From Paenarthrobacter sp. AR 02 (GTDB taxonomy: Bacteria > Actinomycetota > Actinomycetes > Actinomycetales > Micrococcaceae), in assembly GCF_021538675.1 (NCBI RefSeq), contig NZ_JAJUKH010000006.1:124001-188000 (forward strand): a stretch of DNA of 64,000 nt. The letters are read 5' to 3'. A model generated the notes under the pieces. It searched no databases and was not told the origin of the DNA. It saw only the letters and a list, made by a program, of their open reading frames with translations. Of this stretch, positions 27,543 to 36,765 are shown one piece after another (position 1 is the first letter of the stretch; every line of letters starts with the position of its first letter). A program made the position numbers and the translations under genes.

Positions 27543-28493
27543 ATGAAATTCAAAGCCCCTAAGTGGCTGTCTGTCGCCCCCGTGGCCGCAGCCCTGGTGA
27601 TTTCCCTGGCAGCATGCGGCGGTGGATCCTCCACCCCGAGCGGCACCCCCACCGACGCCCTCGCCGGCAGCGACCAGAAGAGCCTGGACTCCTTCACGAC
27701 CGCTGACGTCACCCCCTTGGACAAGATCGACAAGTCCAAGCTCGGCCTCATCACCGACGGCACCCTTCGCGTCGGCACCCTCTCCGACGCCCCGCCCAAC
27801 ATCTTCATTGATCCTTCCGGCAAGTTCACCGGCTACGACAATGAACTGCTCCGCGCCATCGGCGACAAGCTGGGCCTCAAGGTCGAATTCGCGTCGACTG
27901 ACTTCTCAGCACTGCTCTCCCAGGTGGGCAACAAGCAGTTCGACGTCGGATCCTCCTCGATCTCCACCACGGACGCCCGCCGCAAGACCGTCGGTTTCAC
28001 CAACGGTTACGACTTTGGCTACATGGCCGTCGTCACCAAGAAGGATTCCAAGGTCACCGGCTTCGGCGACATCAAGGAAGGCCTGCGCGTCGGCGTTGTC
28101 CAGGGCACCGTCCAGGATGACTACATGACCAACACGCTCAAGATCGAGCCTGTCCGTTTCCCTGACTACAACACGGTCTACGGCAACGTAAAGAACGGCC
28201 AGATCGACGCTTGGGTAGCCCCGTCACAGCAGGCAGAAGGCCAGGTCAAGGAAGGCGACAACACCAAGATCGCCGAAAAGGTTGTCAACACCCAGAACTT
28301 CACCGCGTACGCAGTGAACAAGGACAACAAGCCCCTGATCGATGCCCTGAACTCCGGCTTGGACGCTGTGATCGCCGATGGCACCTGGACCAAGCTCACG
28401 GCAGAGTGGTACAAGGACCGTCCGACTGCTGCTGAGCAGACCCCCCAGGGCTGGAAGCCGGGCAGCAAGGCCGTCCAGATCCCCGCCAAGTAA
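27543..28493 (+). CDS. Polar amino-acid ABC transporter substrate-binding lipoprotein
   Basis: A 316-aa extracellular binding protein. The signal peptide ends in the lipobox LAAC with Cys25, so it is lipid-anchored. The mature part is a family 3 (SBP_bac_3) protein: LRVGTLSDAPPNIFIDPSGK, a central FDVGSSSISTTDARRKTVGF and DYNTVYGNVKNGQIDAWVA. It delivers an amino acid, of a kind not determined, to the permease and ATPase encoded just downstream. The ATG at 27543 is followed directly by MKFKAPKW and the hydrophobic core. It is first of a three-gene operon, 12 nt before the permease. Confidence 0.93.
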   Translation: MKFKAPKWLSVAPVAAALVISLAACGGGSSTPSGTPTDALAGSDQKSLDSFTTADVTPLDKIDKSKLGLITDGTLRVGTLSDAPPNIFIDPSGKFTGYDNELLRAIGDKLGLKVEFASTDFSALLSQVGNKQFDVGSSSISTTDARRKTVGFTNGYDFGYMAVVTKKDSKVTGFGDIKEGLRVGVVQGTVQDDYMTNTLKIEPVRFPDYNTVYGNVKNGQIDAWVAPSQQAEGQVKEGDNTKIAEKVVNTQNFTAYAVNKDNKPLIDALNSGLDAVIADGTWTKLTAEWYKDRPTAAEQTPQGWKPGSKAVQIPAK

Positions 28494-28505
28494 CCCGGAC
28501 GTTCC

Positions 28506-29270
28506 ATGGATATCCTCAACCAACTGGCCCAAAGCTTCTTTGACTGGAAGGCGATAGGCGAAGTCCTTCCCAAGATGTTCGCCGTCGGCTTGCCCAACAC
28601 CATTGTGCTGGCTGTCGTCTCCGGCGTCATCGGGACAGCGATCGGGATGCTGCTCGCCCTGATGGGGATTTCCCGGAACGCAGGGGCACGGTGGATAGCC
28701 CGCATCTACACGGACATTCTCCGCGGGCTTCCACCGGTGCTGACCATCCTGGTGATCGGATTCGGGTTCGGCCCGATTGTTCGTGAACTCACAGGTTCAA
28801 CCAGCCCGTACCCCATGGCCATTGCGGCACTGTCCCTGATGTCTGGTGCCTACATCGGTGAGATCTTCCGGTCCGGCATCCAGAGCGTGGACAAGGGCCA
28901 GCTGGAGGCTACCCGCGCCCTTGGGTTCAGCTACGGTTCCTCCATGCGCCTGGTAGTGGTCCCCCAGGGTATCCGCCGCGTGCTTCCGGCCCTGGTTAAC
29001 CAGTTCATCGCGTTGATCAAGGAATCGTCGCTGGTCTTCATGTTGGGCCTCCTGGCAACCGAGCGTGAGATCTTCCAGATCGGCAAGGACGCGGCGGCCA
29101 ACACAGGCAACCTGTCCCCCTATGTAGCTGCCGCCATCTTCTACCTGGCACTGACCATTCCGCTCACCCACTTCGTGAACTGGATTGATGCCCGGATGCG
29201 GACCGGCCGTCCGGAGAAGAAAGAACCGGACGAAGCAGCAGCCGTCGTTGGAAAAGGAGCCCAAGCATGA
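28506..29270 (+). CDS. Polar amino-acid ABC transporter permease
   Basis: A 254-aa inner-membrane permease of the His/Glu/Gln/Arg/opine group with about five transmembrane helices. The N-terminal segment ([20 protein letters not shown]) and the EAA-loop region ([24 protein letters not shown], quoted in parts: [11 protein letters not shown] then [14 protein letters not shown]) identify the family and the contact site for the ATPase. It probably forms a homodimer. It overlaps the ATPase gene by 4 nt (ATGA). Confidence 0.93.
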   Translation: MDILNQLAQSFFDWKAIGEVLPKMFAVGLPNTIVLAVVSGVIGTAIGMLLALMGISRNAGARWIARIYTDILRGLPPVLTILVIGFGFGPIVRELTGSTSPYPMAIAALSLMSGAYIGEIFRSGIQSVDKGQLEATRALGFSYGSSMRLVVVPQGIRRVLPALVNQFIALIKESSLVFMLGLLATEREIFQIGKDAAANTGNLSPYVAAAIFYLALTIPLTHFVNWIDARMRTGRPEKKEPDEAAAVVGKGAQA

Positions 29271-30004
29271 GTGAATTCGTTTCAGGCACATTGACGGCCA
29301 AGAACATCCACTTGTCCTTCGGCAGCAACCACGTCCTGCGTGGCATCGACCTGCACGTCGAGAAGGGCACCACCGCCTCGGTGATCGGTCCTTCCGGTTC
29401 GGGCAAGTCGACGCTGCTTCGCGTCATGAACCGGCTCATCGAGCCGGACCAAGGCGACATCCTGCTTGACGGGCGTTCGGTTCTCAAGGACAACCCTGAT
29501 GAGCTGCGCCGCCGGATCGGCATGGTCTTCCAGCAATTCAACCTGTTCCCGCACAAGACGGTGGCAGAGAACATCTCGCTGGCCCTGCGCAAACTCCGTG
29601 GCATGTCCAAGGAGCAGGCGCGGGACGAGGCCCTGAACCAGCTGGACCTGGTGGGTTTGAAGCACAAAGCGGACTCCCGGCCGGCCAACCTCTCAGGTGG
29701 CCAGCAGCAGCGTGTGGCTATTGCCCGCGCGCTGGCCATGAAGCCGGAAGTGATGTTCTTCGACGAGGCAACATCTGCGTTGGACCCGGAGCTGGTCAAG
29801 GGCGTCCTGGCCCTCATGACGGACCTGGCCAAGGGTGGCATGACCATGGTGGTGGTGACCCACGAGATGGGCTTCTCCCGCAACGTTTCCGACGTTGTGA
29901 CCTTCATGGATGCCGGTGTGGTCGTGGAGTCGGGCCCGCCGGAACAGCTGTTCACGGATCCGCGCACCGAGCGCCTCCAGGGCTTCCTTTCGGACGTCCT
30001 TTAG
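29267..30004 (+). CDS. Polar amino-acid ABC transporter ATP-binding protein
   Basis: A 245-aa cytoplasmic ATPase that powers the permease encoded next to it. Walker [10 protein letters not shown] is at 41-49, the Q-loop is in [12 protein letters not shown], the signature is NLSGGQQQR, Walker B is [14 protein letters not shown] and the H-loop is VTHEMGF. This is the GlnQ/HisP type. It is the last gene of the operon and is followed by a terminator at 30016. Confidence 0.95.
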   Translation: MSEFVSGTLTAKNIHLSFGSNHVLRGIDLHVEKGTTASVIGPSGSGKSTLLRVMNRLIEPDQGDILLDGRSVLKDNPDELRRRIGMVFQQFNLFPHKTVAENISLALRKLRGMSKEQARDEALNQLDLVGLKHKADSRPANLSGGQQQRVAIARALAMKPEVMFFDEATSALDPELVKGVLALMTDLAKGGMTMVVVTHEMGFSRNVSDVVTFMDAGVVVESGPPEQLFTDPRTERLQGFLSDVL

Positions 30005-30015
30005 AAGCGAAGCCA

Positions 30016-30069
30016 CAGGAAACCCCGCTTTGCGTGCCCCTCGGGGCTGCGCGAGGCGGGGTTTTCCTG
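30016..30069. terminator. Bidirectional terminator between ABC operon and GH3 gene
   Basis: Arms 30016-30028 (CAGGAAACCCCGC) and 30056-30069 pair with one extra T; the inner loop itself has a CCCC/GGGG hairpin. It sits between convergent genes. Confidence 0.7.
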
Positions 30070-30085
30070 CGTTCGGAACCTGAAG

Positions 30086-31372
30086 CTACTGGCCGGCCTT
30101 GACCCGCAGGATGGTCAGCACTGCCGCGTCCACCTTGGCACGGAACGCCGGATCGGACTGGGCCTTCTGCACCACGGCCTGGTGCATGGTGGGGATGCGG
30201 GCAGGATCGGCGCACACCAGCATGGTTCCCCCGGCAGCAAAGAAGTTCAGCGCCCTATCGGCATCGGACCATGCTTCCAATTGAGCCGCGCTGCAGAGGT
30301 CGTCTGACAGGACGATTCCCGTGAACCCGGCATCCGTCCGCAGCATGGTGTCCATGATGGTCGGCGAAAAGGGTGCAATGTTGGCAGGGTCGATCTTGTC
30401 GTAATAGGCATTTGAGACCATGACCCACCGGGCGCCACCTTTGATGGCTGCCTGGAATGGTTCCAGGGCGGGATCATTACTGGTGGTGGAAGTGTCCCGG
30501 ACCTCGCTGCTGACGTCCGTGTTGGGAACCACTCGGCCCAGGCCCGGGTAGTGTTTCACCACTGGAGCGACGCCGGCATCCTTCATGCCATCCGCGAAGG
30601 CATTGCCCAGCACCGAGACATCGTGGGGTGTGAAGCCGTACTGCCGCTGGAAGTGGCCTATCGGGGCGTTGGACGGGGCAAATTCGGGACTCGTGACGGT
30701 ATCCAGGACTGGGGCAAGGTTCACGTTGACGCCAACGCTGCGTAGCTCCTTGCCCCAGACGGCCGCGTCGGCACGGAGCTTGGTGGGCCCTGCCCCAGCC
30801 TGTACCAGCGCTGCGGGTATTTGCGAGAAGCCCGGACCGGACAGGACCTGCACGAAACCGCCTTCCTGGTCTGTGGCGACCGACAACGGCAACCCACCGG
30901 TTGTGGCAGCGGAAACCGTGCCGGTCAATGCTGACACCACCGACGCTGTGGTCGCCGTTCCGGCTTTGCTGCGCCCGCTCAAGTAGACGTTGCCCACGTG
31001 ATATTTGTTCAGCGCGGCCATGGTTGCAGGTTCGGCGCCGGTAGCCTTGGCAGCAACCATGAACAGCTGTCCAACGCGTTGTTCCACGTCCAAGGTGGCG
31101 AGCTGCTGTTCAGCCGCAGATGGGGTGCCGGTGCTCGGCTGTGGGGCCGGAGCAGGGGCCGCTGGAGCAGAAGGCCGTGCGGAGGGCGTTGCCGCCGCGG
31201 TGCTGGGAACCGGGGCGGCTGATGACGGGGAAGCGGAGGTCGACGGCGTCCCTTGAGTTGGGTTCTGGGCGGAACTTCCGTTGCCTGCCGAGCAGCCGGA
31301 CGCCATGGCGAGCAGAGCTCCAGCCGCCGCGATGCTCATTCCGAGGGATGCAATTGTCTGGGTCTTGCGCAT
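30086..31372 (-). CDS. Glycoside hydrolase family 3 lipoprotein (NagZ/LpqI-like)
   Basis: A 428-aa secreted lipoprotein. The signal peptide ends MASGC with Cys27 as the lipid anchor, followed by a Pro/Ala/Ser-rich spacer (about 30-85) and a GH3 N-terminal TIM barrel. Family marks are VATDQEGGFVQ, VKHYPGLGRV and GIVLSDDLC, with the nucleophile Asp in SDDL. NagZ-type enzymes remove N-acetylglucosamine from muropeptides in cell-wall recycling. The NagZ His of PGHG and the DSH segment are replaced by PGLG and NTD, so the acid/base residue differs from the textbook dyad. It is monocistronic, convergent with the ABC operon. Confidence 0.87.
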   Translation of the reverse strand: MRKTQTIASLGMSIAAAGALLAMASGCSAGNGSSAQNPTQGTPSTSASPSSAAPVPSTAAATPSARPSAPAAPAPAPQPSTGTPSAAEQQLATLDVEQRVGQLFMVAAKATGAEPATMAALNKYHVGNVYLSGRSKAGTATTASVVSALTGTVSAATTGGLPLSVATDQEGGFVQVLSGPGFSQIPAALVQAGAGPTKLRADAAVWGKELRSVGVNVNLAPVLDTVTSPEFAPSNAPIGHFQRQYGFTPHDVSVLGNAFADGMKDAGVAPVVKHYPGLGRVVPNTDVSSEVRDTSTTSNDPALEPFQAAIKGGARWVMVSNAYYDKIDPANIAPFSPTIMDTMLRTDAGFTGIVLSDDLCSAAQLEAWSDADRALNFFAAGGTMLVCADPARIPTMHQAVVQKAQSDPAFRAKVDAAVLTILRVKAGQ

Positions 31373-31437
31373 GGTAAACCGTTGATTCGTTGGGGTTGGG
31401 TTTCCACTTACGAGCCTACCCCGTGCGGGTACAACAA

Positions 31438-31474
31438 TGCCCCGGGCAGCTGCGCGGTGCAGCTCCCCGGGGCA
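31438..31474 (-). terminator. Hairpin downstream of hemL
   Basis: Arms 31438-31453 and 31459-31474 pair over 15 bp with one C-C mismatch; it starts 12 nt past the hemL stop. No T run; probable end of the heme operon. Confidence 0.6.
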
Positions 31475-31485
31475 GGCTGACCACG

Positions 31486-32805
31486 TCAGGCTGAGGCGGC
31501 GGCCGCAGCTTTCGCAGCTGCCGGGAGTGCGTCGAAGATCCGGCTCATTGCTGCGTCGTCGTGGGCTGCAGACAGGAACCAGGCTTCGAAGACAGACGGC
31601 GGAAGATAAACACCGGAGTCCAGCATGGAGTGGAAGAAGGGCGCGTAGCGGAAAGATTCCTGGCCCTGGGCGTCGTCGTAGTTGTGCACGCCGTGGGCGG
31701 AGGTGCCGAACGCGACGGAGAACAGGTTGCCTGCCCTCTGGATGGAGTGGTCTACGCCGGCCGCTTCCAGGGCGGACGACAGGGCCGCAGACAGCTCCAG
31801 CGAACGGGCATCGACGTGGGCGTAGACCTCAGGCGTCGCGTTCGTCAGCGTTGCCACGCCAGCAGCCATGGCCACAGGATTACCGGACAAGGTGCCGGCC
31901 TGGTAAACCGGACCAACGGGAGCGAGGTAGTCCATGACGTCGGCGCGTCCGCCGAGTGCCGCCGTCGGCATGCCGCCGCCGATGACCTTGCCGAAGGTGA
32001 GAAGGTCCGGCGCCCAGCCCTCCTGGCGGCCAGTCAGGCCCCAGTAGCCGGCATGTCCAGTGCGGAATCCGGTGAGCACTTCGTCGAGGATAAGCAGTGC
32101 ACCGTGTTCCTTGGTGATCCGCGAAAGACCGGCGTTGAAGCCCTCTCCCGGGGTCACGACACCCATGTTGGCCGGCGCAGCTTCAGTGATGATGGCAGCG
32201 ATGTTGTTGCCGTGGGCGGCGAAGGCAGCTTCGACGGCGGCGAGGTCGTTGTAAGGCAGCACCAGGGTTTCAGCTGCCGTGGCTTCGGTGACACCTGCCG
32301 AGCCGGGCAAGGCCAAAGTGGCGACGCCCGAACCGGCCGCGGCGAGCAGTCCATCGAGGTGGCCGTGGTAGCAGCCGGCGAACTTGATGATGAGGTTGCG
32401 GCCGGTAAAACCGCGGGCTAGGCGAACGGCCGTCATGGTGGCTTCCGTGCCGGTGGACACCATCCGGAGGCGTTCGACGGCGGAGACGCGTTCCTTGACG
32501 ATGGCAGCCAGGTTGGCTTCGTCCGGGGTGGACGCACCGAAGGACAGGCCACGGTCCACGGCCGCGTGGACGGCGTCGAGGACGGCCGGGTGGGCATGGC
32601 CCAACAATGCCGGCCCCCAGGAGCACACCAGGTCAACGTATTCTTTGCCGTCCGCGTCCGTGAGGTAGGCACCCTTGGCCGAGACCATGAACTTCGGGTT
32701 GCCACCCACGGATCCGAAGGCGCGGACCGGGGAGTTCACGCCGCCGGGCATAAGGGACCGGGCGCGGTCAAAGAGCTGGTCGGACACGGGGGTGTTTGAA
32801 GTCAT
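31486..32805 (-). CDS. hemL: Glutamate-1-semialdehyde 2,1-aminomutase
   Basis: A 439-aa cytoplasmic PLP enzyme that turns glutamate-1-semialdehyde into 5-aminolevulinate, the second step of the C5 pathway after HemA. It opens with [18 protein letters not shown], shows [15 protein letters not shown] for cofactor phosphate binding, [11 protein letters not shown] for the PLP-contact Asp, and the Schiff-base Lys273 in [13 protein letters not shown] lies just upstream of the ATG at 32805. It is the last gene of the heme operon, 43 nt after the LLM oxidoreductase gene. Confidence 0.96.
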   Translation of the reverse strand: MTSNTPVSDQLFDRARSLMPGGVNSPVRAFGSVGGNPKFMVSAKGAYLTDADGKEYVDLVCSWGPALLGHAHPAVLDAVHAAVDRGLSFGASTPDEANLAAIVKERVSAVERLRMVSTGTEATMTAVRLARGFTGRNLIIKFAGCYHGHLDGLLAAAGSGVATLALPGSAGVTEATAAETLVLPYNDLAAVEAAFAAHGNNIAAIITEAAPANMGVVTPGEGFNAGLSRITKEHGALLILDEVLTGFRTGHAGYWGLTGRQEGWAPDLLTFGKVIGGGMPTAALGGRADVMDYLAPVGPVYQAGTLSGNPVAMAAGVATLTNATPEVYAHVDARSLELSAALSSALEAAGVDHSIQRAGNLFSVAFGTSAHGVHNYDDAQGQESFRYAPFFHSMLDSGVYLPPSVFEAWFLSAAHDDAAMSRIFDALPAAAKAAAAASA

Positions 32806-32848
32806 GGTTCCTATTCTTTCAGTGATTCATCAGCGGCAGGGCCGTAGC

Positions 32849-33928
32849 CTACGGGGCCGCGGCAAGCAGCTCGGCGACCCGCGGGGCCACCTGTGTGCCG
32901 TAAAGCTCGATGCAGCGCATCATGGATTGGTGCGGCAGGGTCCCATTGCTGTATTTGAGGTCGAAGCGGTCAACCCCGAGGTTCCGCTTCAGGAGCGCGA
33001 TCTTCTGCGCCACGGTTTCCGGAGAGCCCACATAGAGGGCGCCTTCGGGACCGCACATCGCATCGAACTCACCCCGGTTGCCGGGTCCCCAGCCACGCTC
33101 GGCGCCGATTCTGTTGCGCTGTTCAAGCCAGTGCGGGAAGAGTTCTTCGCGGGCGTCCTCGTCGGTATCGGCGATGAAACCCGGTGAGTGTGTCGCTATC
33201 TGGCGCATCGGGTGGCCGTACTTGCCCATGGCCTCGCGGTACAGATTCACCAAGGGCGCAAAGCGGCGGGGTTCTCCGCCGATAATGGCGAAGATGATCG
33301 GGTATCCGTATTCGGCACAGCGCAGTACAGACTCAGGGGTTCCGCCTACTCCGATCCAGGCGGGCAACAGATGGTGCTGCAGCTTCGGGTAGACCTGGAG
33401 CCCGCTGACGTTGGGGCGGGTACGGCCTTCCCAATGGACCGGCTTCTGCGCGCGCACTTTGTCGAAGAGCTCAAGCTTTTCCTCGAAGAGGACCTCGTAA
33501 TCGGCCAGGTCAAGGCCGAACAGCGGGAAGGACTCCACGAACGAACCCCGTCCGAGCATCACCTCGGCCCTGCCGTTCGATATCGCGTCAACGGTGGAGA
33601 AGCGTTGGAACACCCTGATGGGATCGTCCGAGCTCAGCACCGTGACAGCCGAGCCGAGGCGGATCCGGGACGTCACAGCCGCTGCCGCGGCGAGGAAAAC
33701 TTCCGGCGCGGACACGGCAAAGTCCCGACGATGGTGCTCACCGACGCCGAAGGCATGGAGACCGACGGAGTCTGCGAGTTTGGCTTCTTCCAACAGCTCC
33801 CGCAGGACTTGGGCATGCTCCTTGGGATTTCCGTCGGCGTCGAGTCCCGCATCGCCGAAGGTGTTCAGCCCGAGCAGGATCTGGTCAGAAGCTACCGGTG
33901 CTGTGGGGTCGGAGGAAACAGAGGTCAT
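32849..33928 (-). CDS. LLM-class flavin-dependent oxidoreductase
   Basis: A 359-aa enzyme of the bacterial luciferase-like TIM-barrel family. It shows ADSVGLHAFGVGEHH, IRLGSAVTVLSSDDP and GRAEVMLGRGSFVESFPLFG, typical of F420/FMN monooxygenase-like proteins of the Atu2307 type. The flavin is probably FMN; the substrate is unknown. Its ATG at 33928 overlaps the hemB stop as TGATG, and hemL follows 43 nt downstream, so it is a genuine member of the heme operon. No known heme-biosynthetic step needs such an enzyme, so its role is open: a side reaction, redox sensing, or simple co-transcription. Confidence 0.9.
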   Translation of the reverse strand: MTSVSSDPTAPVASDQILLGLNTFGDAGLDADGNPKEHAQVLRELLEEAKLADSVGLHAFGVGEHHRRDFAVSAPEVFLAAAAAVTSRIRLGSAVTVLSSDDPIRVFQRFSTVDAISNGRAEVMLGRGSFVESFPLFGLDLADYEVLFEEKLELFDKVRAQKPVHWEGRTRPNVSGLQVYPKLQHHLLPAWIGVGGTPESVLRCAEYGYPIIFAIIGGEPRRFAPLVNLYREAMGKYGHPMRQIATHSPGFIADTDEDAREELFPHWLEQRNRIGAERGWGPGNRGEFDAMCGPEGALYVGSPETVAQKIALLKRNLGVDRFDLKYSNGTLPHQSMMRCIELYGTQVAPRVAELLAAAP

Positions 33929-34908
33929 CAGGACTCCTTAAGCCAGCCTGCCAGTTCGGAGGCCCAGTAGGTCAGTACGGTATCGGCGCCGGCCCGTTTG
34001 ATCCCCAACACGGACTCGGTGATGGCACCACGCCGGTCGATCCAGCCGTTGGCCGCAGCCGCTTCGATCATGGCGTACTCGCCTGAGATTTGGTAGGCCG
34101 AGACGGGTACCGGGCTCATGGCGGCGACGTCGGCAAGGATGTCCAGGTAGCTCATGGCCGGCTTGACCATGACCATGTCCGCCCCTTCCTCCAAGTCCAA
34201 CTCAACTTCGAGGATGGCTTCGCGACGGTTGGCCGCGTCCATTTGGTAGGTCCGGCGGTCACCCTTCAGCTGGGAATCAACGGCCTCACGGAACGGGCCG
34301 TAGAAAGCGGAAGCATATTTTGCGGCGTACGCCAGGACCGCGGTGTTCTTGTGGCCGGATTCCTCCAGGGCCTGCCTGATGACGGCGATCTGGCCGTCCA
34401 TCATTCCCGAAGGGCCCAGGACGTGCGCGCCGGCATCTGCTTGGGCCACTGCCATCTTGCCGTAGATTTCCAACGTGGCGTCATTGTCCACGTAGCCCTC
34501 GGCGTCCAGTACACCGCAGTGGCCGTGGTCGGTGAATTCGTCCAGGCACACGTCGCCCATGATCACCAGGTCGTCACCGACTTCGGCTTTGACGTCGCGG
34601 ATTGCCTTGTTCAGGACACCGTCAGGGTCAAGGGATGCAGTGCCCTGCGCGTCCCGGACCGCGGGTACGCCGAACAGCATGATGCCGCCCACTCCCAGCT
34701 GCACGGCCTCGGCGGCAGCACGCTTCAGGGAGTCGGTGGTGTGCTGGACGACGCCCGGCATGGAGCTGATGGGGCTCGGTTCGGTGAGGCCCTCCCGGAT
34801 GAATGCCGGGAGGATCAGGTCTGCGGGGGCCAGCCGGTTCTCGGCGGTCAGCCTGCGCATGGCGGGAGTTGTGCGCAAGCGGCGGGGACGATGGTTTGGA
34901 AAGCTCAT
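33928..34908 (-). CDS. hemB: Porphobilinogen synthase (5-aminolevulinate dehydratase)
   Basis: A 326-aa enzyme that condenses two 5-aminolevulinate molecules into porphobilinogen. The Schiff-base lysines are Lys197 ([14 protein letters not shown]) and Lys249 ([13 protein letters not shown]). The metal-site segment reads [14 protein letters not shown], so it has Cys121 and Cys131 but Asp123 where zinc enzymes have the middle Cys; this is a mixed site between the zinc type and the Mg type. The ATG at 34908 overlaps the hemD stop (ATGA), and its stop overlaps the LLM start (TGATG). Confidence 0.96.
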   Translation of the reverse strand: MSFPNHRPRRLRTTPAMRRLTAENRLAPADLILPAFIREGLTEPSPISSMPGVVQHTTDSLKRAAAEAVQLGVGGIMLFGVPAVRDAQGTASLDPDGVLNKAIRDVKAEVGDDLVIMGDVCLDEFTDHGHCGVLDAEGYVDNDATLEIYGKMAVAQADAGAHVLGPSGMMDGQIAVIRQALEESGHKNTAVLAYAAKYASAFYGPFREAVDSQLKGDRRTYQMDAANRREAILEVELDLEEGADMVMVKPAMSYLDILADVAAMSPVPVSAYQISGEYAMIEAAAANGWIDRRGAITESVLGIKRAGADTVLTYWASELAGWLKES

Positions 34909-35780
34909 TGCGGGTTCCCTTCGTTGGCGAAAACAGATACCAGTGCGGCCACGATGCCGTCCGGTGTTGGTTCTTTGGCCGTGGCAGCCACGGCGAGTCC
35001 GAGCTGGGAGGCCGCAGCCGCCGTCGGACGTCCAATCGCGATGACCTGGCAGCGGCCCAATCCCGGAAAGTCCCTGGCGATGCGCCGTGCGCCACTGGGC
35101 GAGGCGAGCACCACGGCGTCCATGGTCCCGGCGTCCAGGGCCTCCCGCGCTTCTGCCGGACTCATGATCCGCGGTGCTTGGTCTTCAACCACGACGGCGG
35201 ACGGCAGCTCCGCTGTCAGGCGGCGCCCGGTGTGGGCCGGGAAATCAACGGTGTGGTAGGCGGTCACGGCAGTAACGTCGGCGCCCTTCGCTGCAAGGCC
35301 TTCACGGAGGCCCGGCGCGGCAATATCTGCTTGGGGCAGGAAGACCTGGCCGGGTGCCGCTGTCCAGAGCTCAAGGAGGCCATCTGCCGACTGTGCCTCG
35401 ACGGGCGCCAGCGCAACTGTGAGTCCAACGGACTCCAGCGCGCGCCTGGTCGACTCGCCCACGGTGGCCACCCTGGTCCCGGCGGGGACCAGATGAGCAA
35501 GGGTGACACCGCGTTCGGCAGCCTTTTCCAGCAGGACACGTACCGTGGTGATGCTGCTGACGACCAGCCAGTCGAATCCGCCCGCGGAAAGCCGGTCAAT
35601 GCCCTCATCCAACGGGGACTGGTCTTGGGCCCGTTCGAAATCGATCAGTGGAAGAACCAGTGGCTCCGCACCGGCTCCGGTGAGGAGTGAAGCCAAAGCC
35701 TGGGCGCGGTCGGCGGTCCTGGTAACCAGGACGCGCCGGCCGGCCAAGGTTTGTGCTTCCAAGGGCTTAGGATGCGGCAA
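34905..35780 (-). CDS. hemD: Uroporphyrinogen-III synthase
   Basis: A ~291-aa cytoplasmic enzyme that closes and inverts ring D of hydroxymethylbilane. The family is poorly conserved, but [46 protein letters not shown] and the late [13 protein letters not shown] and [13 protein letters not shown] are typical. The start is uncertain: TTG at 35780 (14 nt inside the hemC end) or TTG at 35762 ([10 protein letters not shown]). The reading frame continues further upstream but only inside hemC. It lies between hemC and hemB and overlaps hemB by ATGA. Confidence 0.9.
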   Translation of the reverse strand: MPHPKPLEAQTLAGRRVLVTRTADRAQALASLLTGAGAEPLVLPLIDFERAQDQSPLDEGIDRLSAGGFDWLVVSSITTVRVLLEKAAERGVTLAHLVPAGTRVATVGESTRRALESVGLTVALAPVEAQSADGLLELWTAAPGQVFLPQADIAAPGLREGLAAKGADVTAVTAYHTVDFPAHTGRRLTAELPSAVVVEDQAPRIMSPAEAREALDAGTMDAVVLASPSGARRIARDFPGLGRCQVIAIGRPTAAAASQLGLAVAATAKEPTPDGIVAALVSVFANEGNPQ

Positions 35781-36765
35781 GATCCGCAATCTCCGCCGCG
35801 CCGGCGGCGAGCAACAGCTCGGCAACCTCGATGCCCAGCAGGGTGGCTCCCACCTCAGTGAGGCCGTCGGTGGCCTTTTTCTCGCGCACGGTCTTGGTCC
35901 CGTCCACGGAGCAGACGGCAGCTTCGAGGTGAAGCATGCTCCCCTTGCGGAAGGCGAAGGCACCTACGGGAGCCGCGCAGCCGGCCTCGAGCCTGGCAAG
36001 GACCGCACGCTCAGCTGTCACCGCAAGGCGGGTGTCGTCGTCGTCCAGCGCGGCCAGGGCCTGCGCCAACACACCGTTGGAGCCCTCCGTCGTGCCTGCC
36101 TGGTTGGGAGCATCCTCCGTGCGGCATTCGATGGCCAACGCCCCTTGCCCAGGTGCCGGCAACATGACGCTGGTTTCGAAGAACTCGCTGACGGTGTCCA
36201 GCCGGCCCATCCGCTCCAGGCCGGCAGCGGCGAGCACCACGGCGTCCAGGTCGCATGACTTACCGGGAACAACCTCGGACGTGGTGTTTCCCGGAAGCCC
36301 CGGGACCCTGCCAAGGCGGGTGTCAACGTTGCCCCGGATATCGAGGACCTCGATGTCCGGCCGCGCGGCCCGAAGCTGGGCTGCACGGCGGGGCGAGCCG
36401 GTGCCCACCTGCGCGCCACCCGGCAGTTCCGCGAGCGTCATGCCGTCGCGCGCGCAGAGGACATCCCGGACGTCGACGCGCTTTGGCGTCGCAGCGATAC
36501 TCAGGCCAAGGGCCGCCCCTGTGGGCAGGTCCTTCAAGGAATGCACGGCGACATCGCAGGTGTCGGCCAGCAGCGCATCACGGAGCGCCGCGACGAACAC
36601 GCCTGTGCCGCCCATCTGGGAGAGGGAACCTGTCTTGACGTCGCCCTCGGTCCGGATGTGCACGAGGTCTACCGGGAAACCGCCGACAGCAGCCAACTTG
36701 TCGGCAGTCTGCTGCGTCTGGGTCAGGGCCAGCTTGCTGGCCCTGGTGCCGATGCGGACGGTCAC
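35767..36765 (-). CDS. hemC: Hydroxymethylbilane synthase (porphobilinogen deaminase)
   Basis: A 332-aa enzyme that joins four porphobilinogens into hydroxymethylbilane. It starts MTVRIGTRASKLALTQTQQ, has VHSLKDLPTGA with the catalytic region, and carries the dipyrromethane cofactor cysteine as Cys263 in LEAGCAAPVGAFA. The GTG start at 36765 overlaps the cpfC stop by 4 nt (GTGA); the longer upstream frame is only the shadow of cpfC. It lies in the heme operon between cpfC and hemD. Confidence 0.95.
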   Translation of the reverse strand: MTVRIGTRASKLALTQTQQTADKLAAVGGFPVDLVHIRTEGDVKTGSLSQMGGTGVFVAALRDALLADTCDVAVHSLKDLPTGAALGLSIAATPKRVDVRDVLCARDGMTLAELPGGAQVGTGSPRRAAQLRAARPDIEVLDIRGNVDTRLGRVPGLPGNTTSEVVPGKSCDLDAVVLAAAGLERMGRLDTVSEFFETSVMLPAPGQGALAIECRTEDAPNQAGTTEGSNGVLAQALAALDDDDTRLAVTAERAVLARLEAGCAAPVGAFAFRKGSMLHLEAAVCSVDGTKTVREKKATDGLTEVGATLLGIEVAELLLAAGAAEIADLAAS

